Assembly: GCA_938004375.1 (NCBI GenBank)
Contig: CALKWH010000303.1
Location: forward strand, 1 to 41,427
Length of the DNA stretch: 41,427 bases
Reading direction: 5' to 3'
Origin: an uncultured Pseudomonadota bacterium
GTDB taxonomy: Bacteria > Myxococcota_A > Polyangia > HGW-17
Shown here: positions 10,120 through 18,567 of the stretch, piece after piece
Layout: each line of letters begins with the position of its first letter
Numbering within the stretch: position 1 is the stretch's first letter
Notes under the pieces: model-generated
Databases searched by the model: none
What the model saw: the letters and a program-made list of their open reading frames with translations, nothing else
Told to the model about the DNA's origin: nothing
Program-made: the position numbers and the translations under genes

Positions 10120-11550
10120 ATGAACTTCACCGACTTCCAAATCCATCCCCTGTTGTTGCGCGGCGTCGAGGCGCAGGGCTTCGAGGAGCCCACCGACATC
10201 CAGGCCGACGCCATCCCCCCCGCCCTGGCCGGCAAGGACGTGCTCGCGTGCGCCATGACCGGCAGCGGCAAGACGGCGGCCTTCGGGCTGCCCATCCTGC
10301 ACCACCTGCTCGGCCGGCCCCGGGGCGCCACCCGGGCGCTGATCGTGACGCCGACCCGCGAGCTCGCGGCGCAGATCGTCGAGCACCTCGAGGCGCTCGC
10401 CGCGTTCACGAACCTCACCTGCGCGGCCGTGTTCGGCGGCGTCGGTGCCGGGCCCCAGGAGCGCGCCTTTCGCGCCGGGGTCGACGTCATCGTGGCCACG
10501 CCCGGGCGGCTGCTGGACCACTTCCAGCACCCCTACGCGAAGCTCGACGCCCTGGAGATCCTGGTCCTCGACGAGGCGGACCGCATGCTGGACATGGGCT
10601 TCTTGCCGGACATCCGGCGGGTGCTCGCCCACCTCCCGAGGCAGCGCCAGACGCTGTTCTTCTCGGCGACCCTGCCCGAGCCCATCGTCGGCCTGTCCCG
10701 GGACATGCTCCACAACCCGGTGCGCCTCAACATCGAGCGCAAGGCGGCCCCCGCCGTCGGGATCCGGCAGACGATCTACCCCGTGCCCGAGGATCTGAAG
10801 ACCCACCTGCTGCTCGCGCTGTTGCGCGGCGGCCGGATCGGGAGCGCGATCGTGTTCACCCGGACCAAGCACCGGGCCAACCGCCTCGCGGAGTTCCTCG
10901 ACCGCCACGGCGTCGAGGCCGTGCGCATCCACGGGAACCGCTCCCAGGTGCAGCGCACCGAGGCGCTGCAGGGCTTCAAGGAGAAGCGGATCCAGGTGCT
11001 CGTGGCCACCGACATCGCCCAGCGCGGCATCGACGTCGAGGGCCTCACCCATGTCGTCAACTTCGACGTGCCCCACGTCCCCGAGGACTACATCCACCGC
11101 GTCGGACGCACCGCGCGGGCCGGCGCCCTGGGGGACGCGTTCACCTTCGTCTCCCCCGAGGAGGAGGGCGACCTGCGGGCCATCGAGCGCGCCGTGGCCA
11201 AAAAAATTCCCCGCGTAAAACTGGACGGCTTCGACTACGCGAAGCGGCCCGAGGAGCGCTTCGAGATCCCCATCGGCGAGCGCATCGCCGAGATCCGCAA
11301 ACGCAAGGCCGAGGAGCGGGCCCGTGCCGCCGAGAAGGCCGAGCGCAGGGCGAAGGCCGAGCAGGAGGCCAAGGCCCGCGAGGCCGAGAAGGCCGCGAAG
11401 AAGGCGAAGGCCGAGGCCGATGCGCGGGCGCTCGCCGCCGAGAAGGCCGCGCGCAGGGCGCAGGCCGGAACCCACGCCCGGTCCGGGGCAGCCGCCAACC
11501 CCAACCCGGGCGCCCCCTCGGGCCCCAACCCGAACCGCCGCCGCCGCTGA
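10120..11550 (+). CDS. DEAD-box ATP-dependent RNA helicase (RhlE-like)
   Basis: 476 residues. It has a Q motif (FTDFQIHPLLLRGVEAQGF), motif I AMTGSGKT at 45-52, PTRELAAQ, TPGR, motif II DEAD at about 150-153, SAT, and motif VI HRVGRTARAG. These helicases unwind short RNA duplexes in ribosome assembly and mRNA decay. The last 110 residues form a Lys/Ala/Glu/Arg-rich tail (EERARAAEKAERRAKAEQ and similar) ending in Asn/Pro and RRRR, probably a non-specific RNA-binding extension. The ATG at 10120 was chosen because homology begins there; no ribosome site is visible, and the frame further upstream runs through simple repeats and is not coding. RhlE is the nearest type, but the exact subfamily is uncertain. 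Confidence 0.93.
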   Translation: MNFTDFQIHPLLLRGVEAQGFEEPTDIQADAIPPALAGKDVLACAMTGSGKTAAFGLPILHHLLGRPRGATRALIVTPTRELAAQIVEHLEALAAFTNLTCAAVFGGVGAGPQERAFRAGVDVIVATPGRLLDHFQHPYAKLDALEILVLDEADRMLDMGFLPDIRRVLAHLPRQRQTLFFSATLPEPIVGLSRDMLHNPVRLNIERKAAPAVGIRQTIYPVPEDLKTHLLLALLRGGRIGSAIVFTRTKHRANRLAEFLDRHGVEAVRIHGNRSQVQRTEALQGFKEKRIQVLVATDIAQRGIDVEGLTHVVNFDVPHVPEDYIHRVGRTARAGALGDAFTFVSPEEEGDLRAIERAVAKKIPRVKLDGFDYAKRPEERFEIPIGERIAEIRKRKAEERARAAEKAERRAKAEQEAKAREAEKAAKKAKAEADARALAAEKAARRAQAGTHARSGAAANPNPGAPSGPNPNRRRR

Positions 11551-11621
11551 TTGCGCAAAAACAATACTCGGATTACACCCGAGCGGTTTCGGTTCATCCT
11601 TGCTTATCAAAGAGACTCTCC

Positions 11622-11757
11622 GGTCGCTTCGCGACCTCAAATGGCGCGCTTTCGCGCGGCCCGGCCCGCCTATGAAGGCGGGCCTCTTCCTCCCTTGGTT
11701 AAACTGAGTCTTCGGCGCCTGTCGGCGCCTGCGAAGCACAGCAATCGCGCTTTTTTT
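11622..11757 (+). terminator. Cluster of four hairpins and a T-tract after the helicase gene
   Basis: Four perfect stems follow one another: GGTCGC-TTC-GCGACC (11622-11636), CGCGC-TTTC-GCGCG (11645-11658), an 8-bp GGCCCGCC stem with loop TATGAA (11663-11684), and a GGCGCC-TGTC-GGCGCC stem (11714-11729) extended by CTTC/GAAG. A run of seven T at 11751-11757 lies about 20 nt after the last stem. Together they could end helicase transcription or protect its 3' end, but no stem abuts the T-run as in a classical terminator. Confidence 0.5.
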
Positions 11758-11823
11758 CTCGATTGGGGGTTGACCGGTCCTCCGGTTTGAGGGATGTTCC
11801 CGGAGTGAAAGGAGCGGCGCCCC

Positions 11824-13701
11824 ATGAACTTCTCCGCGTTCCCCACCCACCTCAAAGAGTATCGTGAGCAGCACCGCGCGTCCGTCGAGCAGCGCGCCGC
11901 CTTCTGGGAGGGCGAGGGACGCCGCCTGCTGTGGCGCACGCCCTTCACCGCGGCGCAGGACGATACCGGCGGTCCGGGACCGACCGGCGCCCGGTGGTTC
12001 CCCGACGGCCGGCTCAACGCCTGCGAGAACGCCGTGGACCGCCACGTGGCCGAGGGCCGTGGCGAACAGACCGCCATCGTCGAGCTCGGCGATGGCGAGG
12101 TCGTGCGCACTTATTCCTACTCCCAGTTGGGCGCGCGCGTGAACCAGGTCGCCGCCGGGCTCGAAGATCTGGGAATCCGTGCCGGTGATCCCGTGGCCAT
12201 CCTGCTGCCGGACAACGCCTCCTGCGTCATCGCCCACCTGGCCGTCGCCCGCCTGGGCGCGGTGGCCGTGCCGCTCTCCAAGCGCTTCTCGGCCGCCTTC
12301 TCCGAACGCATCCTCGAGGACGCGCGGGCCAGGGCCTTCGTCACCTGCCGGGACATGTGCCCGCAGAAGGTCGTCGAGGCCCTCGTCACCTGGTCGAAAG
12401 ACCACGGCCTGCCCGTGGTGGACGCCGGCTGCAAGGCCGTCGGCGGCGAGCCCTTCGCCGGCTTCGGGATCCCCGCGTCCGGCGCGTCCCCCCGCGAGGT
12501 GGCCCCCGTCCCCGTGGACGCCGAGGCCCCGCTCTTCTACATGTACCCCGGCTCGGGCGCCGCCGCGCCCCGGGGCTACGTCTACGCCACCGGCGGCTGG
12601 CTCACCCAGGTGCTGGTCTCCCAGCGGCTGCTGTTCCACTCCGGGCTCACCCCCGACCGGCCCGTGCGCATGCTCGTGGGCGCCGAGCCCTCGGCGCTGA
12701 TCTACGTCGCCTACAACCTGTGGGGGCCGCTTTTGGCCGGGGACGTGTGCGTCTGCGCCCCCGTGCCCGACGTGGATCCCAACGCGCGCATCACCGCGCT
12801 CACGAACACGACGGACCCGGTGATCCTGCTGATCACGCCGCACCACATCACGAAGATCCGCGAGCACTTCTCGGCGTTGCCCGCCGAGCACCGCCTGCAC
12901 CTGGTGGGCGTGTTCGGCGACGCCGTGACCCCGCGCCACCTGCGCTGGATCGGCGAGGAGCTGGCCTCCGACGTCTCCCACGTCCTCAACCTGTGGACCT
13001 CGGCCCAGGCCGGCTGCTCGGTGGTGTCCACCCTGGCCCTGCCCGAACTGTGCCGCACCGGCGCGCTGGGCCTGCCGCTTTTGGGCGTGGCCGCCCAGGT
13101 CGTCAACGACTTCGGCCGCCCCTGCGGCACCAACGAGAGCGGCCAGCTGGTCTTCACCGGCGGCTTCCCCGGGCTCGCCCGCACCATCCTCGGGCAGCCC
13201 GAGCGCTTCCGCCAACTGCACCTCAACGCCGCCGGCCAGTTCCAGACCAACGACGGCGTGCGCCAGGACTCCGAGGGGTTCTTCTGGTACATGAAGCGCC
13301 TGGACGACGTCATGAAGGTAGAGGGCCACTCGGTGTCCACCTCCGAGCTCGAGAGCATCCTGCAGGCCCACCCCGACGTGCGCGAGGCCACCGTCATCGG
13401 CGTGGAGGGCGGCGAGGCAGGGGACACCCTGGTGGCCTTCGTGGCGCCCCGGGAGCAGCGCGACCACGAGGATCCGACCGGCTTCGAGAAGCGCCTGCGC
13501 GCGTTCTTCGACGAGCGGGCCGGCGAGCTCGCCATGCCCGTCCGTTTCAACTTCGTCCGCGAGATGCCCCGCACCCGCTCGGGCAAGGTGGAGCGCCGCC
13601 TGCTCCACCGGATCGCCCAGAACGACCTCACCGCTGCCGAGGATCTCGGCCACCTGGCCAACCCCGACGTGGTGCAGGATCTCGTCAAAAAGGGAAGGTA
13701 G
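11824..13701 (+). CDS. Acetyl-CoA-synthetase-like protein with degenerate P-loop
   Basis: 625 residues, along the whole length of the acetyl-CoA synthetase (AMP-forming) fold, including the N-terminal extension. Members adenylate a carboxylic acid and pass it to CoA. The usual nucleotide-phosphate loop [10 protein letters not shown] is replaced at residues 240-251 by MYPGSGAAAPRG, which lacks the Thr/Ser pattern and the Lys. The later A5 segment is QTNDGVRQDSEGFF instead of FTGDGARRD. The C-terminal RSGK with the catalytic Lys (K588) is kept. The canonical Acs at 33462-35414 gives a direct comparison. AAAGGAG precedes the start, and the Buk-Ptb gene follows after 4 nt. It is probably not an ordinary AMP-forming ligase; it may bind acyl-CoA or act as a pseudoenzyme. 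Confidence 0.85.
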   Translation: MNFSAFPTHLKEYREQHRASVEQRAAFWEGEGRRLLWRTPFTAAQDDTGGPGPTGARWFPDGRLNACENAVDRHVAEGRGEQTAIVELGDGEVVRTYSYSQLGARVNQVAAGLEDLGIRAGDPVAILLPDNASCVIAHLAVARLGAVAVPLSKRFSAAFSERILEDARARAFVTCRDMCPQKVVEALVTWSKDHGLPVVDAGCKAVGGEPFAGFGIPASGASPREVAPVPVDAEAPLFYMYPGSGAAAPRGYVYATGGWLTQVLVSQRLLFHSGLTPDRPVRMLVGAEPSALIYVAYNLWGPLLAGDVCVCAPVPDVDPNARITALTNTTDPVILLITPHHITKIREHFSALPAEHRLHLVGVFGDAVTPRHLRWIGEELASDVSHVLNLWTSAQAGCSVVSTLALPELCRTGALGLPLLGVAAQVVNDFGRPCGTNESGQLVFTGGFPGLARTILGQPERFRQLHLNAAGQFQTNDGVRQDSEGFFWYMKRLDDVMKVEGHSVSTSELESILQAHPDVREATVIGVEGGEAGDTLVAFVAPREQRDHEDPTGFEKRLRAFFDERAGELAMPVRFNFVREMPRTRSGKVERRLLHRIAQNDLTAAEDLGHLANPDVVQDLVKKGR

Positions 13702-13705
13702 CGAC

Positions 13706-16189
13706 ATGACCGCTTTCTCCAGATTCGCCGACGCCGTCGCCGAGCTCGGCCGCACCCAGATCGCCGCCTCCGTGGGCGACCGCCAGGCCCAGGTGCTGTT
13801 CGCCGACTGGTCCCGCGAGCTCGAGGATCTCGTGCTCGAGGATCCCGTCGCCCTGGCCGACCCGGGCATCCGCGCCCAATTGCAAAGCGCGGTGGCCGGG
13901 CTCGCCTCGGCCCAGGGGAGCCCCGTCGCCCGCATGCTGCTGGGCGAGATGATCTCCGCGCTGCTGGACGCCGAGCGGGACGTGCAGGACGGCCGCCTGG
14001 TGATGGAGCGCCGGCTCCCCGCCCCCGCCGCGCACTCCGCCGGCGCCGAGCCCCCCCCCATCCTCGGAATCAACCCCGCCCCCCCGCCAACAAAGGTGCC
14101 CTGGTCCGTCGCCCCTAACAAAACCCGCGAGTCCGAGGGGCACATCCCCCCCGGCGACCCCGACGGCGCCGACGCCCGCAACGAGGGCATCCTGCGCTGG
14201 ATGCAGGAGAACGGGCTCCTGCTCAACGACCTGGCCGGCATCGCCTGCCGGGGCGGCTTCATCCAGCCGGTGCCCTCGGGCACCTACCGCGTGGTCCCCG
14301 AGATGCTCGCCGACCTCGAGCAGCCCATCATCTCCCACGCCTCCAACCTCTCCATCGGCATGGCCGTGCGCCTGTCCCAGCTCGCCGCGAACCCGGGGAA
14401 GATCCTGATCACCATGACCGACCCCGTCGTCTGCGACGAGGTGGACACCGTCGAGCGCGTCACCGGCGCCGTCAAGCTCAAGCGCGACGGCGTGGGCGCC
14501 CACTACCTCAACCACAAGGCCGTCTGGCGCCTGGTGGCCTCGGTGCTGGGCCAGCCCCCCGAGCAGGTCAACGTCGTGAGCGCGCACATCGGCGGCGGCT
14601 CCTCGGTGGCCGTCCACGAGGGCGGCCGCGTCACCGCCGTCTCCAACGCCTTCTCGGGCATCCCGTCCGCCAACCGCGCCGGGCGCCTGGATCTGCCCCC
14701 GCTTCTGGCCGCCCTGGACCGCGACGAGCTCACGAGCAAGGAGCTGCGCGGGCTCGTCTTCTCCTCGGGCGGCCTGCTCAGCCTGGCGGGCACCAACGAC
14801 TTCCGCGCGCTGGTCAACTTCGTGCAGCAGGGCGCCACCGAGGACCAGGCCCGCAAGATCCAGTTGATCCTGGACTTCTTCGGCCGCCAGATCGCCGCCA
14901 ACGTGCTCCAGCTCGCCCTCGCCGAGCGCCGGGTCTTCGCGGCCGTGCTCACCGGCGGCCTGGCCCGCTCCGAGGAGATCGCCTCCCGGGTGCGCAACCA
15001 CCTGGGCTACTTCCCGCTGGTGCGCGTCCCGGGCAGCTTCGAGCACGAGGCGCTGGCCGCGGGCACCCTCTGCGGGCTCCAGTCCCCCCAGACACTCAAG
15101 AACTACGTCCGCGAGCGGGACCTGCTCGCCGATCGCCGCCGCGCCGAGAACCGGCTCATCGACACCACGATCTTCGCCGAGGTCATCCGCTACCGCAAGC
15201 ACGGCCAGCCCATCACCTCCCTCGACGACCTGCTGGCGTCCACCTGCATCAAGGTCAAGGAGACCTTCATGCCCACGGTGGCCATCTTCGGCGCCGACAA
15301 CGAGGAGGCGATCCTGGCCGCCAAGAAGGCCAACGAGCAGGGCCAGTACAAGCTCGCCAACTTCCGCCTGGTGGGCGACTACGCCGCCATCTCCAAGATC
15401 GCCTACGACTACGACCTGGTCATCGACGACGCCAACTACGTCATCGACGACACCGACAACGCCCTGGTGCGCGGCGTGGAGCTCATGGACGAGGGGAAGG
15501 CCCACATCGTCATGAAGGGCTCCTACAAGACCGAGGAGATTTTGCGCGCGGTGTTCAAGTACCTCAAGGGCTCGGGCCGCCTGCAGCCGGGGCAGTTGAT
15601 CTCCCACTGCGTGGTGATGGACATCCCCAAGCGCAACAAGCTGCTGATCATCTCCGACGCCGCGGTGAACACCTATCCCGACAAGAACAAGAAGATCCAG
15701 ATCCTGGAGAACGCGCTCAAGGTGGCCGCCAACCTGCGCATCCCCAAGCCCAAGGTGGGCATCATCTCGGCCATCGAGAGCGTGAACAAGAGCATTGAGA
15801 GCTCCATCGAGGCCGCCGAGCTGGCCGCGGTCTTCGCCGACCGCACCGACTGCATCGTCGAGGGCCCGCTCTCCCTGGACGTGGCCATGGACCCCGCCAT
15901 CGCCCACGAGAAGAAGTACAAGGGCCAGGTGGCCGGCACCGCCGATGTCCTGATCATGCCCGACATCGACGCGGGCAACGTGCTCTACAAGACGCTGACC
16001 ACCCAGTCCGGCGCCGTCTGCGCGGGCGTCATCCTGCTCGGCGACATGCCCATGATCCTCACCTCGCGCGGCGACTCCGCCCGCTCGAAGCTCGCCTCCA
16101 TGGCCCTCTCGATCAACATGTACCTCGATCTCGTCTCCCGGGGAGTACTCCCCGCCCCCGGCGCGCTTCCGGCACCCTCCGGCGAATGA
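13706..16189 (+). CDS. Butyrate kinase - phosphotransbutyrylase fusion
   Basis: 827 residues in three parts. Residues 1-115 are an unrecognised helical region. Residues about 118-480 are a butyrate/acetate kinase-type domain: RGGFIQPVPSGTYRV, ISHASNLSIGMAVRL, DPVVCDEVDTVERV, SAHIGGGSSVAVHEGGR and LTGGLARSEEI. Residues about 505-815 are a phosphate acetyl/butyryltransferase (VAIFGADNEEAILAAKK, VMKGSYKTEEILRAVF, ISDAAVNTYPDKNKK, VAGTADVLIMPDIDAGN). Together they would interconvert acyl-CoA, acyl phosphate and acid plus ATP. The kinase's first phosphate loop, normally NPGSTSTK, is NPAPPPTK (125-130), within C-rich DNA. AAGGTAG precedes the start, and the Acs-like gene ends 4 nt upstream. Separate ptb and buk genes are usual; a kinase-first fusion is unusual. 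Confidence 0.88.
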   Translation: MTAFSRFADAVAELGRTQIAASVGDRQAQVLFADWSRELEDLVLEDPVALADPGIRAQLQSAVAGLASAQGSPVARMLLGEMISALLDAERDVQDGRLVMERRLPAPAAHSAGAEPPPILGINPAPPPTKVPWSVAPNKTRESEGHIPPGDPDGADARNEGILRWMQENGLLLNDLAGIACRGGFIQPVPSGTYRVVPEMLADLEQPIISHASNLSIGMAVRLSQLAANPGKILITMTDPVVCDEVDTVERVTGAVKLKRDGVGAHYLNHKAVWRLVASVLGQPPEQVNVVSAHIGGGSSVAVHEGGRVTAVSNAFSGIPSANRAGRLDLPPLLAALDRDELTSKELRGLVFSSGGLLSLAGTNDFRALVNFVQQGATEDQARKIQLILDFFGRQIAANVLQLALAERRVFAAVLTGGLARSEEIASRVRNHLGYFPLVRVPGSFEHEALAAGTLCGLQSPQTLKNYVRERDLLADRRRAENRLIDTTIFAEVIRYRKHGQPITSLDDLLASTCIKVKETFMPTVAIFGADNEEAILAAKKANEQGQYKLANFRLVGDYAAISKIAYDYDLVIDDANYVIDDTDNALVRGVELMDEGKAHIVMKGSYKTEEILRAVFKYLKGSGRLQPGQLISHCVVMDIPKRNKLLIISDAAVNTYPDKNKKIQILENALKVAANLRIPKPKVGIISAIESVNKSIESSIEAAELAAVFADRTDCIVEGPLSLDVAMDPAIAHEKKYKGQVAGTADVLIMPDIDAGNVLYKTLTTQSGAVCAGVILLGDMPMILTSRGDSARSKLASMALSINMYLDLVSRGVLPAPGALPAPSGE

Positions 16190-16283
16190 CGGGACTCGGT
16201 GCTGCAGGCCTGAGCCACCCCACGATTTGGATTTGGATTTGATTTCGAGGGGTATCAGAGCGCCAGAGACCGCAGGACTTGGG

Positions 16284-18266
16284 TCACTTGTTCACGTTCT
16301 TGCAGAGGATCTCGGTCTCGTCGGGCACGATGCCGTCCGAGAAGGGCGGGCCGTATTTCCCGCGACCCTGGTAGTTTTCCTTGATGCGATAGCTCGACAT
16401 GACGCAGATGAGCTTCTCCTCATCGACGGTGTAGGCGTTCTGGATGTACACTTCGCGATAGATCGGGACACCCGCGATGTTCAACGTGACGTCCCAATCA
16501 TCGCTGGTGACCACCGTGCGCAGGACCTTCTCATGGGGGGCGTACCCCTCCTTGGCCATCTTCACCAGCGCGGGGAGAATGGACTTGCCCCGCTTGCCCG
16601 ACTTGGTCATGCGCACGGCCCCCATCCATTTGTCGGCCAGCGCGTAGTAGCGCTGCTTCAGGCCGTCGCGATCGCCGGTGGCGTCCACGGAGAAAACGGC
16701 TGTCGCCTCCTCGAAAGCGACCCCATTTTGAACACGGTAATCGTTGGATTGAACGCTGATGTACAACTGATGGTTCCCTGCAGGCAGAGTCCAGAGACCC
16801 CGCGCAAAGTGAAATGAAGACACGTTCTGAGAGCCCTTCGAATCCGCATATAATTCGAAGACGTAATAGGCTTTTCCCTTCACGTTCCCCACCAACTTCC
16901 CACCACCGAATCCCACGCTACCCTTGGTCTTCCGATCATAGGCAATTCGCCCCGGCTTCTTCTCTTTGTCCAAGAGAACCTTGAAATAGACATGCTGGTC
17001 CGCCTCCTCTTTGGCGTGGCCAACCTCAATGGGAAGCGCGCGGGAGAAGTAGGCAATTCCGTAAATGGTGCCGTTGGCTGTAAAGGAGGTCTTCAGTACC
17101 TTCGGATCTTCCTTCCCCGGGAGAATGGGCTGCTCGGAGAAAAAGACCTTGCCCACGTTTTTACGATGAAAATCGCTCGCATATAGCGGTCCGATGGACC
17201 GGGCGTCGGCCTTCTTCAGCGCCTCCTCGGCCTTCTTGCGCAGGGCGACCATCGTTTTGTTTCCGGGGAAAACGGACAGCACGGTGTCTGCCAGTCCGAT
17301 GGCACCCTTGGCCTGTTCGATGAACAGCAGATAGTCGTTGGGACCATTGACGGGCTCCCCCCGGCTCAGGTTCATCAGATCCTCGATTTCACCAGGCAGG
17401 AAACGATCGACGGCGTGCTCGAGGGCCTTGCGGCACTGGATGACCTTGTTCGCCTGGGGTTCGAGGCCCTGGAACGACTTCATGAGCTCGAACGCCTTGG
17501 CCTCCCGGCTTGAAAAATTGGCGGCCGGAACGCAGCGCTTCTGCCACTCCGCCACGCGGTAAACGCGCTTGCTGAAGTAGCCCTTGTTCGTCGAAAAGTG
17601 CTGATCCAGATCCGCGATCTCCCAGGTGCCGGTCTGTTTCAAATCGAGCATACAGGAGATGCAGTTGCCATGGAGATCTCCCAGGCTCTTCACCAGCTCA
17701 CGGCGCGGGCTCTTCCAGGTCTTGTTGTTGATCGCTTCCAGACGTACGGTGTAATCCTTGATGCGCTTCTCCTCGTTGGGGAACGCGACCCCCGGACACT
17801 GGCCCTTGGCCCGGTTGAAGAAGGTGTTCAAGCGCGCCGGGGAGGTCACCAGATTGCAGCTCTCGTTGTTGTCATACTGGTCGAAGCACTTCTCGAACTC
17901 CCAGAAATCCTCGTACAGGCTCTTGATGCCCGGACAGGCACGGAGGATCTCGTTCGACGGCTGGGTACGGTTCGCCGGAGCGTTGACCAGCGGGACGTTC
18001 CCCTGCTGCTTCTTCAGCCGAATGATCGTGTCCTTGTAATTCTTGGTGTTGACCCCCCTGCACTGCTGCTCCATCTGCTTGACGTACCGCTCCAACCCAT
18101 CAAAGTAGGCTTTGTACTGGCTATCCGTACAGGCCCGGTTCTTGATGCACTCCTCGATCTGTCCGGAGACTCGTTCGAAGTTACTCTGCGGGCCGCAGGA
18201 CTGGGCCCGGGCCGGCGCGACCCAAGATGCTGAGATGACACACAAAATGAAGATGCGGGACAACAT
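16284..18266 (-). CDS. Large secreted protein of unknown function
   Basis: 660 residues. It starts MLSRIFILCVISASW and has a probable type I cleavage after APARAQ; GAAAGGAG lies 7 nt upstream of the ATG. The N-terminal third has regularly spaced Cys (for example ECIKNRAC, CISCMLDL), the middle is Lys-rich and helical, and the C-terminal third looks like beta-structure. There are no repeats, no transmembrane segments after the signal and no motif I can link to a family. It is probably periplasmic or extracellular. It is less GC-rich than its neighbours and converges on the Buk-Ptb gene with 94 nt between the stops. Confidence 0.85.
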   Translation of the reverse strand: MLSRIFILCVISASWVAPARAQSCGPQSNFERVSGQIEECIKNRACTDSQYKAYFDGLERYVKQMEQQCRGVNTKNYKDTIIRLKKQQGNVPLVNAPANRTQPSNEILRACPGIKSLYEDFWEFEKCFDQYDNNESCNLVTSPARLNTFFNRAKGQCPGVAFPNEEKRIKDYTVRLEAINNKTWKSPRRELVKSLGDLHGNCISCMLDLKQTGTWEIADLDQHFSTNKGYFSKRVYRVAEWQKRCVPAANFSSREAKAFELMKSFQGLEPQANKVIQCRKALEHAVDRFLPGEIEDLMNLSRGEPVNGPNDYLLFIEQAKGAIGLADTVLSVFPGNKTMVALRKKAEEALKKADARSIGPLYASDFHRKNVGKVFFSEQPILPGKEDPKVLKTSFTANGTIYGIAYFSRALPIEVGHAKEEADQHVYFKVLLDKEKKPGRIAYDRKTKGSVGFGGGKLVGNVKGKAYYVFELYADSKGSQNVSSFHFARGLWTLPAGNHQLYISVQSNDYRVQNGVAFEEATAVFSVDATGDRDGLKQRYYALADKWMGAVRMTKSGKRGKSILPALVKMAKEGYAPHEKVLRTVVTSDDWDVTLNIAGVPIYREVYIQNAYTVDEEKLICVMSSYRIKENYQGRGKYGPPFSDGIVPDETEILCKNVNK

Positions 18267-18338
18267 ATCGTGACTCCTTTCATGCGGGTGACGGCGCCTT
18301 GTTCAGGCGGTCGGATGTAGGATTCGGTGTTGGAAATC

Positions 18339-18367
18339 AGCGTAGTTTTCATCCGGACGATCGTCAA
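18339..18367 (-). promoter_or_regulatory. Candidate promoter for the 660-residue secreted protein
   Basis: Read on the minus strand, TTGACG (5 of 6) at 18362-18367 is followed after 17 nt by TACGCT (3 of 6) at 18339-18344. The leader to the ATG at 18266 would be about 65 nt. Confidence 0.42.
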
Positions 18368-18510
18368 GCTGCAATTGTGGGAGGGATTATTTTTTTTATA
18401 TTTCTTTATATGATTTTTGTCCGTTACGGGTTTGTCTCGTTTTTCATTAGGCGAACACACACCGGGTTGGGCAAGCATCTTTGGCAGGGTGGACGCACCG
18501 AACGCCCTCC

Positions 18511-18539
18511 TTGCCTTGTTCACGGGATCCTTCTATGCT
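18511..18539 (+). promoter_or_regulatory. Candidate promoter for the RCC1 lipoprotein gene
   Basis: TTGCCT at 18511-18516 and TATGCT at 18534-18539 are separated by 17 nt; each matches the sigma-70 consensus at 4 of 6. The leader would be about 22 nt with GGAGG just before the ATG at 18568. Confidence 0.45.
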
Positions 18540-18567
18540 CCTGCCGTCAACCCACCGGAGGTTCCCC

